From contig JAOALB010000160.1 of NCBI GenBank assembly GCA_025331125.1, positions 1 through 64,000 on the forward strand: 64,000 bases of DNA, given 5' to 3'. The position numbers were made by a program, and so were the translations under genes. This DNA comes from Mycogone perniciosa. Its lineage: Eukaryota; Ascomycota; Sordariomycetes; Hypocreales; Hypocreaceae. The notes under the pieces are model-generated. The model was given only the letters and a program-made list of their open reading frames with translations. It was not told the DNA's origin and made no database searches. The first letter of the stretch is position 1. Every line of letters begins with the position of its first letter. Below are positions 44,613 through 56,647 of this stretch, one piece after another.

Positions 44613-45228
44613 ATGGCCTCCCGTGTCTTCGTCTCCCGCCTGGCCTCCCAGGTCGCTCGCCCTGCCATCCGAGCTCCCGTCTCTGCTGTCTCCAAGCGCA
44701 CCATCACTGGTGAGTGAGAAATTAAAAACTTTTCCCCCACCGACGAACCTCGATTTCGACTGCGTGGGGCCGATATCGAGCCTCGTACGAGGTCAATTGG
44801 CAAGGTCAATGGCTAACATCGACTTCTCAAGGCTCTGCCAGCCCTCTCCAGACCCTGAAGCGCCAGCAGGCTTCCACCATCCTCCAGGCCACCACCCGCA
44901 ATGCCTTCCAGCAGCGCCGTGCTTACTCTTCCGAGATCGCCCAGGCCATGGTTGAGGTCTCCAAGAACCTGGGTATGGGTTCCTCCGCCATCGGTCTGAC
45001 TGGTGCCGGTATTGGTATCGGTGTTGTTTTCGCTGCCCTGATCAACGGTGTTGCCCGCAACCCCGCTCTCCGTGGCCAGCTCTTCTCCTACGCCATTCTG
45101 GGTTTCGCTTTCGTCGAGGCCATCGCCCTTTTCGATCTTATGATTGCCCTGATGGCCAAGTTCGTAAGTATCCCCGAGACTTCTCCGGACTGGTTGGTTC
45201 GTTCCTCTAACACAATGTCTAGACTTAA
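44613..45228 (+). CDS. ATP9: Nuclear-encoded mitochondrial ATP synthase subunit 9 (c-ring proteolipid)
   Basis: This is the c-subunit of F1Fo-ATP synthase, which forms the proton-carrying ring. It has three exons, 44613-44709, 44832-45163 and 45223-45228. The last exon holds one Thr codon plus the stop. The phases are 1 and 0, and the protein is 144 residues (Neurospora: 147). The precursor opens with a Ser/Arg/Ala-rich mitochondrial targeting sequence (MASRVFVSRLASQVARPAI...), with the second Arg-rich stretch RNAFQQRRAYSS before the mature part. The mature part has two membrane helices: SSAIGLTGAGIGIGVVFAAL and LFSYAILGFAFVEAIALFDL. The second holds the essential proton-binding Glu. The loop RNPALRGQL is canonical. 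The promoter is CT-rich, and strong constitutive expression is expected. Confidence 0.96.
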
Positions 45229-47793
45229 ATTGCTTCCCAAACAACTGGGAAAGCTCCGGCCGGTGGATGGGGCAATTAATAAAAGGGGGGATGTTGGACC
45301 GTCCGCCATTTGGAGTTTGATGGTTTATCAAATGGGGTGGTCAACACGTATGATAGAGCGAGGGAGGTCTGCATCATAGACGGTATTAGAGGCTGGGAGA
45401 AGGTGACGATCGAAATGATGTCGCCTGTGTGATAGATCTGGGTGAAATCCCCTCATGTTCCTCCCTGGAACCGACTTGTAAAATAAAAAAGCCTCAATTC
45501 ATCCTGACCTCTTCAGTAAATGAGGGGCTTCCATTTGTATAAACTTCAGCTGTCATGAATTGATCGTTTGATGATGATGAAAACTCGCTGAGCTCCGGAC
45601 TCCCTGCTTCATCTAACAATGCTCGTGTGCGCACTTGCGAACGGTATTGGACCTCAAGCTCTTGAGATCTAAGTTCTGGTGTAGCCATTCATAGCCGAGG
45701 AAGCGCCAGATTCGCTGCGGCTTTTCTTCACCAACTAAGCGTAACCTGGGGGGCTATAATGTGTGAGAGGTATGCCAGACAAGGACCACAAACTAAGGAA
45801 AATGGATGCTCCACACGGTGTCAAATTTCAAGACAGATCGCCGTGGGGAGTTCGTCTTATGCCTCACTTAAAGCTGACGTGATTGTTTTACACACGATGC
45901 CAGGGTCATAGTGCCGTTGGTGTTGGTGGATCTTGAGGAGATAGGAAATGACCACTTACAGGCTCCATAGTGGAGCAGTGCCAGAATATATAGTCACCAG
46001 ACGCCAAGTAAGGAGGCCATATTCTAGGGACAGAATCCATCTGTAGACGACCAAAAGTGAAGTTGGGTGTTTGTTTTTGCCCCTTGGTCCAGATTTGAAG
46101 TAGGGTTGCTTTGGTGTTCCCGTCAGTCACAACACATATTCGGACAAGATGCAGAATCGAAATCCGGCTTTATTCCAGGCGATATCGAGATTCCTTCGGC
46201 TCCATATATCTATGTTTCGAGGAATAATTCAATTCGAATACTGAGACTGTTCTGGTCTGGAATCATTCTCTCGGCCACGGCTATCAACCAGCACCCCTCG
46301 GAGGAGACAAGGTTATATGATGCGAGGTGATCCGGAGTGGTTCAGCAACCACTATCCACTGGTGTCCCGTGGATTTCACATCAAAAGTCGTTTCTCTGGG
46401 TAGTTGGACCTTTCATGTCTAGGCTGCAGCGAGTGTATAGGTATCTGCTGTGATACAACGGTTCAGAAAGGCCAAGTGGCTACACACACACAGCCAGGGA
46501 GAGCGAAGTTTGATGAGTACCACCCTCGGTGGTATCCAATTCGATAACTGGAGACATTCTTTACTCTGTTTCGATGTCAATCGATGTCAATCGATGTCAA
46601 TATCTCGGGAAACGATGGAAACTCACCAGAAGTCACGCGTCACGATGCCAAGACATCTCCCTCTCGCCTACCTTGCTATTTCTCGCAGATGATGGCATCA
46701 TTGGCTATTCTACCGATGCCCCAACGAAGGACCAGAAAACTCGGAATGAATTGAGCGCGTACGATGTATTCTGACGATGAAGAGATGGTCAAGAGAAAGA
46801 AGTCAAGGGACATGTCGTCCAGATCCTTCCCCTCACTCACATTCCCCTCACAGAGTCACATGACCTCCCTTGACCCCAACCATGCGACGTGCCATTATGA
46901 AGCGAATTCGGAATATTCGGTTGCATTATCCTTGTCAATTCTAGGAAATGCATGTTAAGGAAGAAATGGCAGCGGAAACGATGTTGCGAAGGATTTGGTT
47001 GCTAAGATATTGAGTTTACACCATGGCTTGAGAATTAGGAACGCGAGGGGCCTTCAAGTAGTTCACCACTCAAAACTACTACCATGTCAGCTAACTGCAG
47101 GTGCGGACTGAGACATCAAGCACAAGGCAAAATATTACTGGGGTCATTTTTATGGACTGAATGTGCCAAAGACACGTACTAACACTCATAACGACTCTTC
47201 GGGCAATCCCTTGGCTATTGTTATCTAATACTGCCAGCGTTTTCAATTTTAGGAAACCCTGAATCAACATGACTTCCTGAGTATTAATAGACTGGGCCTT
47301 GCTTCCTACCAAACACCAACAATACAGTACCGAGTATTTGAGATCAAGCGTCTAGGGTATCGTTACCAGAACGCACTGTGCCTTGGTATGCACAAAAAAT
47401 CAGATCTCTGTAACATCAGCATTACCCAGATCTATTGGCAACGAGACGGGGAATCACAGGACGTTGCATAAGAACAAATTGGTCTTGGTAAAGATTCATC
47501 AGCACAGAGGAGTTGCTGAACCATTTTTCGTCGCTACAGCCAATGCACCCTAATGACAACCATTAATGATGTACAAAAGTCAACGCATCCACAGAGGGTC
47601 AGCCAGGGAGCACCATGTCAATGCCGGATACAAGAACATACTTGCGAGAGTTGTGGCTATTTGTTATCCCAGATTAATCAAAACCTTTGCGATGAAAATC
47701 GTGAAATTATCAAGACCTGATGCCCCTATCCGTAGTCCCAACAAAAGATGCATGTACATATCTATAACCACCTGCGCCGTCCCTGATGACACC
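45229..47793. other. 2.6 kb intergenic region between ATP9 and RRP6
   Basis: This spacer lies between converging genes. It holds a triple 10-base repeat at 46565-46597. Two short minus-strand frames near 45613-46130 look somewhat protein-like but cannot be joined in phase. No RNA gene was identified. Confidence 0.5.
46565..46597. repeat. Three tandem copies of TCGATGTCAA
   Basis: A 10-base unit repeats three times almost perfectly in non-coding DNA. Its short size and lack of context give no function. Confidence 0.85.
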
Positions 47794-50476
47794 TCACTTC
47801 TTAAACGTCGCACTCTTCTCTCCCCTAACCGGCGGCATCCTCCTAGCCGGCTTAATCTCGTCATCTCCCGTATGCGCATATGGATCAAACACCTTCTTCT
47901 TCTTATCCTCTTGAGCTGGCTCCTTGGCCTCATCCCGCTTCGCATGCATAACCGATGCGGCCTTCGTATAATCAAATGGAACCGCCTGATACTTGGCTTG
48001 CACTTCCCCGTTCATCTTCTTTTTGGCCTTCTCCGCCGCCTTGCGTGCGTGCTTTTCTTCGTGTCGCTTGGCGCGTATCTCCATAGTTTTCTGCTTCTTG
48101 GCCTTCTTCTCCTCCTTGCGTTGTTTCTTCTTTTCCATTTTCAGGGCCTTCCTCGATCTGTGGGGTGCGTCATCTTCCGTTGAAATAACGTTATCGTCGC
48201 CTTCATCTTCCATCTCCTCATCACCATCGGAGTCTGGGTCGTTGTCACTAGATCCTGGCCCGCCATCCTCTATGGCTTCAGACTTCCTCTTCCTTCCTCT
48301 TCGTAGCGTGAACTCCTCGTCTGGTTCCTGTACAGCCTCTATGGGCACCGTTGGAAGTGCCTCCACTTTGGGCTCTTCTGTCAGTATAATCTGCGCAGCT
48401 TCTTCGGCCTCTGCCTCAACCACCATTTCCGGGCCCTCTTCGACAAATCGCCGCCACGGGAAGGGGATGTGGTCATCCTGCACCGCAACAGCCTGCTTAG
48501 CCCCCTCCCACCGCGAACTGATAGCCATGTCACCAAACAGTCGTGATCGCGACAATTGACCGGTTGTGACCTCTCCCTCGACTACTGGCGTTTTTGTTTG
48601 AGTCTTGGCTATCCTAAGACCATTCCTTGGCTGCATGGACTCGGGAGCTTGTGACGCAAAGAAGTGCAGCAGGCTTGGGCCGCCTCGAGTCTTCGCCTCC
48701 TGGAGCTGGCTCCACAGGTCATTAACGCGCGACCGTGCCAGCGGCGCAGTCAATGGAAGCAAGCTATGAAGAGCTTTAGCATCAGGTGGGTTTACGCGAG
48801 CGATTTCAGTAACGTTGCTGGTTCCCAAAACAAAGTTGGGGCTTTCGTCCTCTTTGCGCGCCGTCGCATCTCGCCACTTCCACAGCGCTCTGAATACGGC
48901 GAACTGCTCGCTATTAAAAGCAAAATGCGAGTTTTTCAGGACATAGTTGTACCATCCCCTGGACCCTTCTCCGGTTTCCTCGTTAAAATCCGGGTGTTCA
49001 TGTCGAGAAAGCGAGAGCTCCCGAGACTTTTGCAAGGCGCGGCTAATGAGGTCCTTATCGGCGTCATTTCGGTCTGAGAATTCGACAAGCTCGTTTCGAA
49101 TCCGGTCATAAATATAGAGGAGATAATGGGTGTCAGAGCGAGCATAATACATCATCTCTTCGGGGATAGGCCTAGTTGAAATCAGCGGATGTCACTCGAA
49201 TCGAATGTTCAATACCATACCGTATCCTCCAGTCGGCAAGCTGATATTGCTTGTCAGCATCGAAGTTGACGAATTTCGAAAGAAGGAAAGCCAAACTCCT
49301 GCCTGAATAGTGGAGAAGTTCGCACGCAAAGAATGTGTCGAAGAGACCATTGACGTAGAGTCCAAGATCTCGCTGCAGCCAGACCATATCCATATATGCA
49401 CCATGGAAAACCTGCAAGATTATGAGGAATAGCACGTTTGGCGGACTACGGAGTACATACCTTAACAATGCTGGGGTCGGCGAAAACTTCATTCAGTACT
49501 TCGAGCTTGTGGCGCCAGGGTTTCAGGGTGTCGACAATCCAGTCTTTCTCCCGAGTGCTGATCTGCATTAGAGAGACAAGACCAACGTAGGTTCTGAAAT
49601 CGTGATGCTCCAGGTCGACAGCAATCTCTTTGGCCTTTTTCAACTCCTTGAGCATCTCGAGGACACCCTCGTATGTGTCCACCCAAGTAGCCGAGGTCGT
49701 ATCAGCGGGTTGTGAAGGTATTGGCTCAAGAGACCGAAAGACCTGGTCGGGGTACTTCATTCCCAATATCTCCGTTTCGTAAGGATGTTTAAATCTATTC
49801 CCAGAGTGTCTGGTTAGCGGCCTGGTTAAAAATGGTAGGCAAAGGTTAACATACTGGGGCGCGCCATTATCGCCGACAAAGGAAACGAAGCTCTTATCCA
49901 ATGGTACTTTCGCATGTGGCTTTTTTGTGAGAATGGGTTTCCAAGGCCCCGTAGGGAAATTGCTGGGTTGGACCTCGAAGCCGATCTGTGGCTTTTTCAC
50001 ATTGGCGTTGCGAATAACCTTGCCCGTTGACTTTGGTTTCTTGGACCTGGGGGTCTGGTTGCCAAATATTAGCATAAAAACCTTGGCTCGAGTAGGTATC
50101 GGGGGATATTCACCGAATCAGCACCGGGGGGGTCTTTTCTTTTGACCAAGCCCGTATACTCGTCGATTGCTGTATCTGCCTTTTCCAGAGCGGTGTCCAC
50201 CACATCTACCACGGCGCGCCAATGCATTTCGACATCCTCGGCATCTTCTAACTTTGGCGCTTTAAGGCCACAAGCTCGTGCCGCCGATTGCAACAGCCGC
50301 GTGGACAGGTCAAGAATACGCGACGTCTTTTCATCGAGTTGGTCGGCGGCCTGGGGATTGACGGTGCGCTGGAAGCTGAGGTCCTCGGCAGCAAGGCGGT
50401 TGACATTCTTAACCGTTGAAATGAGGGACTTTTGGATCCCTTCCTGCAGGGACTTGAAGTCCTGCGACGGCTCCAT
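47794..50476 (-). CDS. RRP6: Exosome 3'-5' exonuclease Rrp6
   Basis: This is the nuclear exosome's distributive 3'-5' exonuclease, trimming rRNA and snoRNA and degrading aberrant transcripts. Its five exons are 50476-50114, 50054-49855, 49794-49461, 49411-49221 and 49171-47794, with all phases consistent, giving 821 residues. The N-terminal PMC2NT region (about 10-100) binds Rrp47. The exonuclease domain shows DEDD-Y residues: exo I D248-x-E250 (VDLEHHDF), exo II near D307 (HGAYMDMVWLQRDLG), and exo III Y372-x3-D376 (YYARSDTHYLL). The HRDC domain follows (about 440-530: FRALWKWRDATARKEDES... and LHSLLPLTAP). The tail has acidic patches, basic Lys/Arg clusters and a nuclear-type basic C-terminus (EKSATFKK). 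The third intron, 49412-49460, carries a copy of the dispersed 9-mer straight after its donor. Confidence 0.95.
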
Positions 50477-51858
50477 GGCGATGCGTAGCTCTCGCAAGGC
50501 GACGATGCGATGGCGTCGTGATGATTGATGGTGTCCAAGAAAATTGCGGGCTAGTGCAGAAGTCCCGTCTTATCGATAAGAATATTTTTGTATGGGCCTT
50601 GGCAAGCTTGAGTACTACTTAGTAAGCACTACTGCCTAGGTTTTTTGGGTACCAAATATTAATTCTACATAGAAATGGCGATGTAATAAATACAACCTGA
50701 TTCAGATTTACCAGCGATATTTCATTGATCTCAGGCTTAGCCAATAAAGATTATATTGGTTGTAGCTTGTCCTACTATAGAAGAAAGCTGATTGGCGCCA
50801 TTGCCCTGTATTGGTCTATGACAGCAGAGGTATTTGCGAATGTGACCTTGTTTTTTTCTCTAAAAGTAATCACTCATAGTATTACAATATTTGCTCCATT
50901 GGTTACATCAGATGCCAATGTAGTATTTTTATCGGTCCGGTGCCATTTCGTCACAGCATTTGCGCGCAAAATTGTATCGTGCATGGCCAGGCCATCCTCA
51001 TCGATTGGCCAGAAACACAGGCTCTCTCGGCCTCACTTTCAGGGCCGCCCTTAAGTCGCCATTGAGGCTGCATCCTTTTCGCATGGACTACCTGCCACTA
51101 CTCTCTCATTATGTACCTACCAGGAGAAAACACTCCGTAAGTTGTCTTATGTACGTACGTCGTATTACTCTTTAAATCATAACAGTATAAGATAATAGGA
51201 TATTCCGCCCAAAAGATCGGTACCCACGAAGTAGATATCTATACTTCGTACTTCGTATACGGGTACTAATCCCAACGACTCAAACGCCATCACGCGGTAC
51301 TGCCGATATATATGATACATGGCTGATACTTTATCCATATCATAGGGCTGCCAACCAACAAGGCAGATGTGCGAGTAACCTGAACATTCCATGCGGGTCT
51401 CCTGCGGCGCAGAACTCGAAGCTACCCCTCCTTAGATCATTCTGGGAAGCTGCAAACTGCCCCTCTTCAAATTTCATATAAACCGGCATCCTGCTGCTTT
51501 ATCAGATCAGTAAGCCATCCATCTTTCACACCCCATTCCTTGTGGGACAAGAAAATATCCCCAGGGGCTGCCCAGAGACACCGAATGTTTGCGTGCAGGG
51601 AAAGGCGATAGCAACTGCCGATCAGGAGGCTGTCTGCGTTGCCTCGCGCTTCTCAACACTCGTCCAACTGCAGTGTCGTCATCCCGGACGATCGATCCCA
51701 CTTCCCCACGTTTCTGTGGTATTAGACTATTGCATAGTCTCCCGCCACTGCGTTGAGCGACTTCTAGCCTCGCTTCAGCTGATTGCTATATACTGTGTTC
51801 ATCACCCCTCTCTCTTACGAGCGTCGCTTTCTTCACAACAAATCAACAGTCAGATACG
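50477..51858. other. Divergent promoter region of RRP6 and TPS1
   Basis: 1.4 kb between divergent genes. It has an AT-rich interval (about 50580-50750) and sister motifs at 51242 and 51249. Stress-response-type CCCCT elements lie near TPS1 and are listed separately. Confidence 0.5.
51425..51808 (+). promoter_or_regulatory. STRE-like CCCCT/AGGGG elements upstream of TPS1
   Basis: CCCCT occurs at 51425-51429, 51460-51464 and 51804-51808, and its complement AGGGG at 51563-51567. All lie within 434 bases of the TPS1 ATG. In yeast, Msn2/4 bind this element in trehalose genes. Function here is inferred. A 5-mer alone is weak evidence, but four copies in a TPS1 promoter fit. Confidence 0.5.
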
Positions 51859-53510
51859 ATGCCTGGTGTCGTTGGCGCAGATGGCGAGGCCGCCTCCGGC
51901 CGTCTCCTCCTCCTCTCTAACCGTCTACCCATCACTATCAAGCGCTCAGAAGATGGAAGCTATAGCTTTTCCATGTCGTCGGGTGGCCTTGTCACTGGCC
52001 TCAGCGGCCTCAGCAAGACGACCAGCTTTCAGTGGTATGGCTGGCCGGGACTTGAAGTCCCCGAGAACGAAATCGATGGAATGAAGCGTCGCCTCAAGGA
52101 GGAATATGGCGCTCACCCAGTCTTCATCGACGACGAACTCGCCGACAGACATTACAACGGCTTCGCTAGTGAGCTTGCTTGCTATTATGTTGTAATTCCT
52201 TGTGGCTCTGACAAAAACTTGCAGACTCTATCCTCTGGCCACTCTTCCACTACCATCCCGGCGAAATCACATTTGACGAGTCCGCCTGGACCGCATACCA
52301 GGAAGTCAACCGCCTTTTCGCCAAGACCGTTATCAAGGATGTACAAGACGGCGACCTTATCTGGGTCCACGACTACCACTTAATGCTACTCCCCCAGATG
52401 CTGCGGGAGGAAATTGGACAGACCAAGAAAAATGTCAAAATTGGCTTCTTCCTACATACCCCTTTCCCGAGTAGCGAGATCTATCGCATTCTCCCCGTGC
52501 GAGAAGCCCTTCTCACAGGTCTGCTGGACTGCGATCTCATTGGTTTCCATACATATGACTACGCACGCCATTTCCTCAGCAGCTGCTCCCGAATCTTAGA
52601 TACACCAACCACACCTAACGGAGTCGACTGGAACGGCCGTTTTGTCACCATTGGTGCTTTCCCCATCGGCATTGACCCGGAAAAGTTCGTCGAGGGCCTC
52701 AAGAAGCCCAAGGTCCTGGAACGCATTGCTACCCTGAGCCGCAAGTTTGAAGGTGTCAAACTCATTGTCGGCGTCGACCGCCTCGATTATATCAAGGGTG
52801 TACCGCAGAAGCTGCATGCTCTTGAAGTGTTCTTGACAGAACACCCCGAATGGATCGGCAAAATTGTCCTTGTCCAGGTCGCTGTCCCATCTCGGCAAGA
52901 TGTTGAGGAGTATCAAAATCTCCGTGCCGTTGTCAACGAACTCGTCGGTCGTATCAACGGAAAGTTTGGCACCATCGAGTTCATGCCCATACACTTCCTT
53001 CACCAGTCTGTCTCCTTTGAAGAACTCACCGCTCTCTACGCCGTCTCGGATGTATGTTTGGTATCATCTACACGTGACGGCATGAACTTGGTCTCATACG
53101 AGTACATTGCTACCCAGCGCGATAATCACGGCGTCATGATCCTCAGTGAGTTTACCGGTGCCGCGCAGTCTCTCAACGGCAGTCTCATTGTCAACCCTTG
53201 GAACACGGAGGAGCTTGCCAACGCCATCCACGACGCCGTCACCATGAGCCCCGAACAGCGCGAGGCCAATTACCGCAAGCTCGAGCGCTACGTCTTCAAG
53301 TACACCAGTGCCTGGTGGGGTGCCAGCTTCGTCGCTGAGATGACTCGCCTCAGTACCGAGAGCACTCAGCCAAAGACACTGCGCAACGTTTCCGGCGCAC
53401 TCGTCGGCTTGGGTCAGAAGATTCAGGAGGCGGCCGAAGAAGTCAAGGAGGAGGTCAAGGAAGCCTTGGTCGGCGAGCAGTCGACTGATGTGTCGGAAGT
53501 CCCCCCGTAG
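51859..53510 (+). CDS. TPS1: Alpha,alpha-trehalose-phosphate synthase (UDP-forming), Tps1
   Basis: This GT20 glycosyltransferase joins UDP-glucose and glucose-6-phosphate to trehalose-6-phosphate, the first step of trehalose synthesis in the cytosol. It has two exons, 51859-52168 and 52225-53510, with a 56-bp intron in phase 1 (acceptor TTGCAG). The protein is 531 residues, standard for filamentous fungi. Motifs are all present: LLLLSNRLPIT at the N-terminus, GGLVTGLSGL, WYGWPG, and after the intron ILWPLFHYH. Further on come VHDYHLMLLPQMLR, GFFLHTPFPSSEIYRILP, VGVDRLDYIKGVPQKL, SSTRDGMNLVSYEYIA and LSEFTGAAQSL (nucleotide-sugar site). Nothing key is missing. There is no trehalose-phosphatase domain, so this is the Tps1 type, not Tps2. 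The C-terminal 40 residues are charged (EAAEEVKEEVKEAL). Confidence 0.97.
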
Positions 53511-54083
53511 ATTTTTTTTCCCTTTGTTTTGCAGGAGGAGCATAAAGGTGTTTTGCTCAGGTCAGCGAGCTAAGATATATAAGCGGGTATAAACGACAAG
53601 TCCCATGTGTCCCCCAATTTGATATCTGTGGGAATGGGTCGGTTTCGTATAGTGAGTCTTTGGAGGGGGATTATTTGGCTGGTCAATAAACGATTCATAA
53701 ATACGAGCAGGATTTTCAGATACAACCTAGAGAGTCCAATCCTGAGAGTGAGTGAGGCCTTATCTTGCCTTTCAGTACATGGTTTGTGATATTAAGCTAC
53801 CTAATCTACATACCAGTAGGCACACGATGCAGCACCGACGCATGATAGCAAAGACCGTGGTGCTCTTGACGTGGCGTAACTCGCTCCTCTTCACGGCGCA
53901 TTGGTAGGTAGGTATCTAAGCCAAGAACAAAAAACAAAGAAGTCAAGCGAGCCCAGAAAACTCCGTCCCTCCTCCAACGGCGTGTGAAAAGTAAGCTATG
54001 GTATCCGGAATATCTCTCTTTCCACACTCTGTTACCCCCAATACCTTGCATTTACGTCTCAAAATTCCCAAAATAGGCCCAGT
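53511..54083. other. Intergenic, convergent 3' ends of TPS1 and VID27
   Basis: 573 bases with no open frame of protein character. A T-run follows the TPS1 stop. Confidence 0.5.
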
Positions 54084-56647
54084 CTAATACGGCGATTCAA
54101 CGATATCGTCAACACCGAGCTTGTATCGCCCACTCGCACTGGTACCAATTCTGCCTGAGCTCCTTCGCCCGTCGCCAAGTAGCCGGATATCGCCAATGAT
54201 GCTCTCGCGTGTCGGCTTCTTGAGACTCTGCTTGGCCACCATATTGACCTCGTTGGGTAGGGCCACAATAACGTTTTTGTCAGAACCGAACTTGAAGTCG
54301 TCCGCCATAACTTTCTCCTCGTACCGCTTGATCTTGTACGGCGCCTTCATGCCCTTAAGCACTCTCCTGAGATTCCACTCGATAATGTAAGGTCCAGTGG
54401 CAGTAATGATGCTTGTTTCCTCTGTTCCCTCGCCCGTGTTGAACTTAGCTGGCGTGAACGAAACAGGTTGCCCAGTTTCGTGATAGAACTGCGCAACGTG
54501 CTCTGGCGTGAGGGCAAGTCGGCGAGGGCGAGGTTTGGAGTCCGCAGCGAAAGCCTTCTCAAAACCAAGCTTCCCCTCATTTTTGCCTCCCTTCTGTTGG
54601 GCATCAATGAGGAGGATGTAATTCTTGGTAGTTCCCAGGATCCATCGGCCATCGGCAGAAACATCCATGCCAGTGACTGGGTCACCCAAGGCAGGGAGTT
54701 GGGTCTTCGCTCTAATTCCAAGACGGTCAAAGAGACGAATGTCACCCTTGTTGCTTGCCATGGCAATATAACCCTTCTCAGTTGTCGCCAGAGCGGAGAA
54801 GTCGTTCTTCGAAGCATATTGTTTCAGTTCTGAGTCCACGAGCTTGTTGCCCGCCAAACGAGGGTCAATTCGGAAGAGGGCATTGTGAGAAATTCCCAGG
54901 AATGTTTGTTCGGAAGTCATCTGGGCAAACTTATTCTCGGGGGCAAAGGTAGTAACACCAATGTCATCATGGACATTCCACTCATCCACAACCTTGCCAT
55001 ACTCAATGTCCATGCGGTAGAGCTTGTTGGGATCGATGTCGTTTTGCATGACGAGGTCTCTGTCCTCCCTGTGAAGCATGACCTTCTTTGGATTCATAAG
55101 AGCTCCCTTTGGTGTCATCACCTTGGAAATATTGGTAGAGAATTTGAGGTGGTTGTCGGGTGTGTGGGCAAAGACGCCAATCTTGGAGCCACGGACGACA
55201 AAGGAACGGTCATGCCTGTAGCCAACGGCGAGCTGAGAGTTGACTTCTCCATCTGATCTCTCTTGCTCGGCATCTTCATCCTCCTCCTCTGAGTCGTAGT
55301 CTCCACTTCGAATACCCTCCTCGTCCTCTGTTTCCTCTTCTTCGTCTTCCTCCTCCTCTTCCTCGAGAGGTGCATCTGCCATGTTGAGATCATTAAAAGA
55401 ATCCAGAACATACTCGCGTTCTTTCTCCTGGATCTTGGCCCACTTCGTCTCGTTCAACTTCTCCCAGAGGGCCTGTAGCACTGCTTGCTGGAATTTCTCC
55501 AGTGCAGGCTGGTCCTTGAAGCGAAGCAGCCAGGATCTCGCAGTGCCGTTGGAGAAATGGTTGAAGACAAAGGAGAGATACTCGAAGTCAAAAACAGGAT
55601 TGACCTCAGCAACAACAGGTGTGCCTATGAAAGCCTTGCTCTTTCCGTCAACCTGCAGCCAGTACTCCCACTTGCCCACCTCAGAAACCGTAACGATAAC
55701 AGAGTCATCAATTAGGACAAAGTGGCCTGGCTGGGCGTCAAATACATGGAGCTCGGCTATCACAGTTGCATAAATCTCGATGGGTTCAGGAGGGGAATCT
55801 GGCTCCGGTGCTTCCAAAGGAGTTTCAATCTCCTCTGGCTGCTCTGGTTGCTCCGGCGCAGGCTCGCGCTTGGCCGAAGTGTTGGCAGAAATCTTGGAAA
55901 ACATGTCGTCAACAGAGTCGATAGAGCGAGTGAGCGTTGGGCTGTGGATAGGGCTCGCAGGTGGGATAGGCTGTTCCTCTTCAAATTCGAACTGTTCAAG
56001 GTCCTCGTCTGAGGCTGTGGTGTGTGGCTTTCGGTACTTTCGTTCGTACTGACACTCCTGGGCCGTCCGAAGGAAGCGCTTGACCTGTGCAGATGGGACA
56101 ACGTTGTCACATATGAACTCGTAAAGGTCACCGTTGTCCCCACTTAGGTCCCTCCAAGCCAATACAGTTTCCCCTCCCTCTCTGATTTCGACGCAGAAGT
56201 GCAGAGCCTCGTCAAGCAAGAACGTTTTTTCGTCGCGCTCGGCCGCAAGGGCGTCAATCTCTGCGTCGTCACCTTCCTCGTCGGCGAGAAGCTCGGCCTC
56301 CCCTTCCTCAAAAACACGCTGGGCGACGAGCTGATACTGAAAGTCTTGGTTGGTTCGGCGAACGCGGATGGTGGAGTCCTTGAAGATGAGCTCCGAATAA
56401 CCCTTGGGCGAAAGAGGCCGGACCAAGTAGAGCTGACCCTGAGGAAGCTCAATGAGCGACTCTTGAGTTGTTGAGCCGAAGATCAGCTTGCCGACTGTGG
56501 CGGGGATATGGTGTTAGCATTGTGAATCATAAGACAGGGGAACGAATGGGTTGGAGCTGGTGATATATATAGCCCGCTCCTGCATCAGGCAGTAAAGGTA
56601 TGGCGGATTGCCGCGGGTTTGTACGTACCATTTCGTAGGACAAACAT
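54084..56647 (-). CDS. VID27: Vacuolar import and degradation protein Vid27
   Basis: Vid27 was found in yeast as a factor in the vacuolar import of fructose-bisphosphatase; its biochemical role is still poorly known. It has two exons. A tiny first exon, 56647-56629 (MFVLRN plus one base), is joined in phase 1 across a 134-bp intron (donor GTACGTAC) to 56494-54084. The protein is 809 residues. The spliced start MFVLRNVGKLIFGSTTQESL and then IELPQGQLYLVRPLSPKGYSELIFKD match the Vid27 N-terminus; the large open frame alone would begin late. The central part (about 370-400) is a Glu/Asp-rich acidic tract. The C-terminal 400 residues form the Vid27 beta-propeller-like domain, with MDIEYGKVVDEWNVHDDIGV, FLGISHNALFRIDPRL and MDVSADGRWILGTTKNYILLID. 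Anything upstream of the tiny exon is non-coding. Confidence 0.93.

Noticed and set aside
45613..46130. Two minus-strand exon-like pieces joined by a GTAAGT donor
   Set aside because: The only acceptor that suits the second piece gives the wrong phase and a stop, so they cannot form one gene.
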